A stretch of 7,265 nt of DNA. Source: an uncultured Holophagaceae bacterium (GTDB taxonomy: Bacteria > Acidobacteriota > Holophagae > Holophagales > Holophagaceae). Below are positions 5,332-7,265 of this stretch, piece by piece; positions within the stretch are counted from its first letter, which is position 1, and every line of letters begins with the position of its first letter. The position numbers were made by a program, and so were the translations under genes. Under the pieces are notes generated by a model. It did not search any database and was not told where the DNA came from. It worked only from the letters and a program-made list of their open reading frames with translations. The DNA lies in assembly GCA_903919165.1 (NCBI GenBank), contig CAIXHJ010000552.1, positions 1 through 7,265 on the forward strand. The letters are read 5' to 3'.

Positions 5332-5964
5332 ATGGCACGATACACAGACGCCGTTTGCCGCCTCTGCCGCCGCGAGGGCATGAAGCTGTATTTGAAGGGC
5401 GAGCGCTGCTTCAAGGAGAAGTGCTCGTTCGAGACCCGCAAGGGCAAGATCCCTGGCCAGCACGGAGCGGGGAAGATCAAGAAGCCCACCGGCTACGCCC
5501 TGCAACTCCGAGAGAAGCAGAAGGTGAAGCGCATCTACGGTGTGCTCGAGAAGCAGTTCCGCCACTACTTCGAGAAGGCCGACGCCAAGAAGGGCGTCAC
5601 CGGCCACAATCTGCTCGGGTTCCTCGAGTGTCGCCTGGACAACGTGGTCTACCGTCTGGGCTTCGCGTCCAGCCGTTCTGCCGCGCGCCAGATGGTCATG
5701 CACGGCCACGTGCTGGTCAGTGGCAATCGGGTGGACATCCCCTCCTTCCAGGTGAAGCCTGGCCAGGCGGTGGAACTGGGCGCCCGCGCCCGGGAGAACG
5801 ACGGCGTCAAGTCCTCCGTCGAGACCTCCGCCGGCCGTGGCATTCCCAAGTGGCTCACCCTGGACGCCGCCGCCTTCAAGGGACAGGTGCTTGCCGCGCC
5901 GACCCGTGAAGACATCACCCTTGACATCAACGAGCAGCTGATCGTCGAGCTGTATTCCAAGTAA
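5332..5964 (+). CDS. rpsD: 30S ribosomal protein S4, zinc-binding form
   Basis: S4 is a primary 16S rRNA-binding protein that nucleates 30S assembly. In several bacteria it also represses its own operon. The 210 residues begin MARYTDAVCRLCRREGMKL. Cys9, Cys12, Cys26 and Cys31 form the zinc-binding set of the C+ type, which is absent in enterobacterial S4. PGQHG (about 41-45) follows. The S4 RNA-binding domain (about 100-165) contains RLDNVVYRLGFASSRSAARQ and the HGHVLVSGNRVDIPS hairpin. The end, INEQLIVELYSK, is the normal C-terminus. The gene follows rpsK by 15 nt with a very strong ribosome-binding site and precedes rpoA by 9 nt. The start is fixed by the MARYT match. Confidence 0.98.
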   Translation: MARYTDAVCRLCRREGMKLYLKGERCFKEKCSFETRKGKIPGQHGAGKIKKPTGYALQLREKQKVKRIYGVLEKQFRHYFEKADAKKGVTGHNLLGFLECRLDNVVYRLGFASSRSAARQMVMHGHVLVSGNRVDIPSFQVKPGQAVELGARARENDGVKSSVETSAGRGIPKWLTLDAAAFKGQVLAAPTREDITLDINEQLIVELYSK

Positions 5965-5973
5965 GGGGGACGG

Positions 5974-6945
5974 ATGCTGAATCTCAGCGATTTCCAGAGG
6001 CCGCGCTTCGCAGAAGTGACCCCCGGGTCACTCACGGATTCCTATGGGGAGTTCGTGGCCTATCCCTTCGAGCGTGGCTTCGCCACGACCGTGGGGCACA
6101 GCGTCCGCCGCGTGCTGCTCAGCAGCATCCAGGGCGCCGCTGTCACCAACGTCCGCATCAAGGGCGTCATGCACGAGTTCACGACCCTTCCCGGCGTCTG
6201 GGAGGACATCACCCACGTCCTCCTGAACCTCAAGGAAGTCCCTTTCAAGCTGCACAGCAGCGAGCCTCAGACGGTGACCATTTCCGCCAAGGGTGAGGGC
6301 ACGGTGACCTCCGCCGCCATCCGCTGCAACCAGAACGTGGAGGTCGTGGATCCCAACGTCCACATCGCCACCCTGGGCGAGGAAGGCGAGTTGGAGATCG
6401 AGATGGTCGTCTGCCTGGGGCGCGGTTTTATCACAGCGGACAGGAACCATAGCGAGAACCTTGGCCTGGGCTTCATCCCCATGGACTCGAACCACAGCCC
6501 AATCATCCGAGTAAACTACATCGTCGAACCGGCCCGTGTGGGCCAGAGCACGGACTACGAGAAGCTCACGCTCCAAGTCTGGACCAATGGTGCGGTCAAT
6601 CCCAAAGAAGCCGTCTCCGACGCGGCCCTCATCCTCCGGGACCACTTCCTCGTGTTCGCCCGCCAGGACGAGGACTTCACCGAGATGGAAATGGGCTCCG
6701 CCACCCTTGGCAGCGAAGCCGCCAACACCTGGCTGGGCAAGTCCGTCGAGGAGCTTGAGCTTTCCGTGCGGGCCAACAACTGCCTCCGCAACGCGAACAT
6801 CACCACCATCGGCGAGCTGGTCCAGCGGACCGAGGCTGAGCTGATGAAAACCAAGAATTTCGGCAAGAAGTCGCTCCAGGAGATCAAGGACGAGCTCGCT
6901 CGCATTGGCCTCTCCCTCGGCATGCGGCTCGAGCAGGAAGTGTAG
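5974..6945 (+). CDS. rpoA: DNA-directed RNA polymerase subunit alpha
   Basis: Alpha dimerises to start assembly of core RNA polymerase, and its C-terminal domain binds upstream DNA and activators. The 323 residues show the N-terminal domain (about 1-230) with the assembly motif ERGFATTVGHSVRRVLLSS (33-51), in which Arg45 matches the E. coli residue important for dimerisation. Position 42 is His where Asn is usual. YIVEPARVGQSTDYEKL and the acidic linker (about 231-250) follow. The C-terminal domain (about 255-323) has Arg266, Asn269, Cys270, Leu271 and NFGKKSLQEIKDEL, matching the E. coli DNA-contact surface around Arg265. AAGGGGGA overlapping the rpsD stop sets the start. A 7-bp hairpin lies at 6015-6032, and codons 150-180 contain several rare codons. 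Confidence 0.98.
   Translation: MLNLSDFQRPRFAEVTPGSLTDSYGEFVAYPFERGFATTVGHSVRRVLLSSIQGAAVTNVRIKGVMHEFTTLPGVWEDITHVLLNLKEVPFKLHSSEPQTVTISAKGEGTVTSAAIRCNQNVEVVDPNVHIATLGEEGELEIEMVVCLGRGFITADRNHSENLGLGFIPMDSNHSPIIRVNYIVEPARVGQSTDYEKLTLQVWTNGAVNPKEAVSDAALILRDHFLVFARQDEDFTEMEMGSATLGSEAANTWLGKSVEELELSVRANNCLRNANITTIGELVQRTEAELMKTKNFGKKSLQEIKDELARIGLSLGMRLEQEV
6015..6032 (+). promoter_or_regulatory. Perfect 7-bp hairpin early in rpoA
   Basis: AGTGACC (6015-6021) and GGTCACT (6026-6032) are exact reverse complements around the 4-nt loop CCCG. The hairpin sits in codons 14-20 of rpoA, about 40 nt after its start, within reach of an initiating ribosome. No T-run follows. It might slow early elongation or lower alpha expression relative to S4. 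It could also be chance in GC-rich coding sequence. Confidence 0.4.
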
Positions 6946-6954
6946 GGAGCCCCC

Positions 6955-7265
6955 ATGCGTCACAACGTTTCCGGCAAGCGCCTGGGCCGCACCACCAACC
7001 AGCGCAAGGCCCTCATGAAGAACCTCGCGACCGCTCTCATCGAGAGCGAGCGCATCGAAACCACCCTCGTGAAGGCGAAGGAACTCCGCATGTATGTGGA
7101 GCCCTTCATCACCCTCGCCAAGGATGACACCGTGGCCAACCGCCGTCTGGCGATGGCCCGGCTCGGAAGTAAGGACGCCGTCCAGAAGCTCTTCGGCGCC
7201 GACTTTCGCAAGCGTTTCGAAAGTCGTCCCGGCGGCTACACCCGCATCCTCAAGGTGGGCCATCG
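6955..7265 (+). CDS. rplQ: 50S ribosomal protein L17 (3' end outside window)
   Basis: L17 lies near the polypeptide exit tunnel of the large subunit and closes the classical alpha cluster. About 103 residues are visible and the frame is still open at the right edge; family members are usually somewhat longer, about 115-130 or more. The start MRHNVSGKRLGRTTNQRKALMKNLATALI is the canonical L17 N-terminus. The segment TTLVKAKELRMYVEPFITLAK follows, then RFESRPGGYTRILKVG, the conserved region that normally precedes the C-terminal end. A GGGAG in the rpoA stop region (gap 9 nt) serves as ribosome-binding site. Nothing indicates disruption; it is cut only by the window. Confidence 0.97.
   Translation, partial: MRHNVSGKRLGRTTNQRKALMKNLATALIESERIETTLVKAKELRMYVEPFITLAKDDTVANRRLAMARLGSKDAVQKLFGADFRKRFESRPGGYTRILKVGH

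Noticed and set aside
4540..5709. 389-codon open frame on the - strand across rpsM, rpsK and rpsD
   Set aside because: Same artefact of GC-rich codon use. It crosses three gene boundaries and has Ala/Leu/Gly/His-rich composition with no recognisable domain.
5779..5795. GGGCG-CCCG-CGCCC mini-hairpin in rpsD
   Set aside because: Five base pairs of pure G/C in a GC-rich gene is expected by chance; the codons encode an ordinary S4 stretch.
6028..7263. 411-codon open frame on the - strand across rpoA and rplQ
   Set aside because: Antisense shadow of rpoA and rplQ, with no motif and composition typical of a reversed GC-rich gene.

Overview
The window is a continuous block of the bacterial spc and alpha ribosomal-protein clusters, all on the + strand. 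The order is (end of rpsH)-rplF-rplR-rpsE-rpmD-rplO-secY-adk-infA-rpmJ-rpsM-rpsK-rpsD-rpoA-rplQ (cut by the right edge). It is core genome. I see no mobile element, CRISPR array, tRNA, rRNA or accessory gene, and no clear undescribed system. The points of interest are small-scale: gene junctions, inverted repeats, local codon use and a few residue changes in conserved proteins.

Organism: a high-GC bacterium (roughly 60-65% by eye). S4 and L36 carry zinc-binding cysteines, and adenylate kinase has a four-cysteine LID. S4 sits between rpsK and rpoA, and no map gene lies between adk and infA. The alpha subunit N-terminus (a FQRPRF-type start and FERGF followed by VRRVLLSS) together with the gene order suggests Acidobacteriota, possibly the Holophaga/Geothrix side. 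This is inference from general resemblance and is weak. A Deltaproteobacteria-like lineage is not excluded.

Layout: positions 1-48 hold the probable last codons of rpsH, a perfect 7-bp hairpin and the rplF ribosome-binding site. Positions 49-2155 carry five ribosomal proteins with gaps of 1-9 nt. Positions 2162-4388 carry secY, adk and infA, joined by two 4-base overlaps (ATGA, then TTGA). Positions 4402-7265 carry rpmJ and the alpha-operon genes with gaps of 9-15 nt. The largest gap after base 48 is 15 nt, so no intergenic promoter, terminator or leader fits anywhere in the window. Any internal promoter or RNA regulator would have to lie inside coding sequence.

How the genes work together: the ribosomal proteins build both subunits, and IF1 acts in initiation on the 30S. 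SecY inserts and exports nascent proteins, and Adk balances adenine nucleotides. The alpha subunit starts RNA polymerase assembly. Very short gaps, stop codons fused to Shine-Dalgarno sequences and overlaps imply strong translational coupling along one long mRNA. adk and infA use clearly more A/T-ending codons than the ribosomal genes around them.
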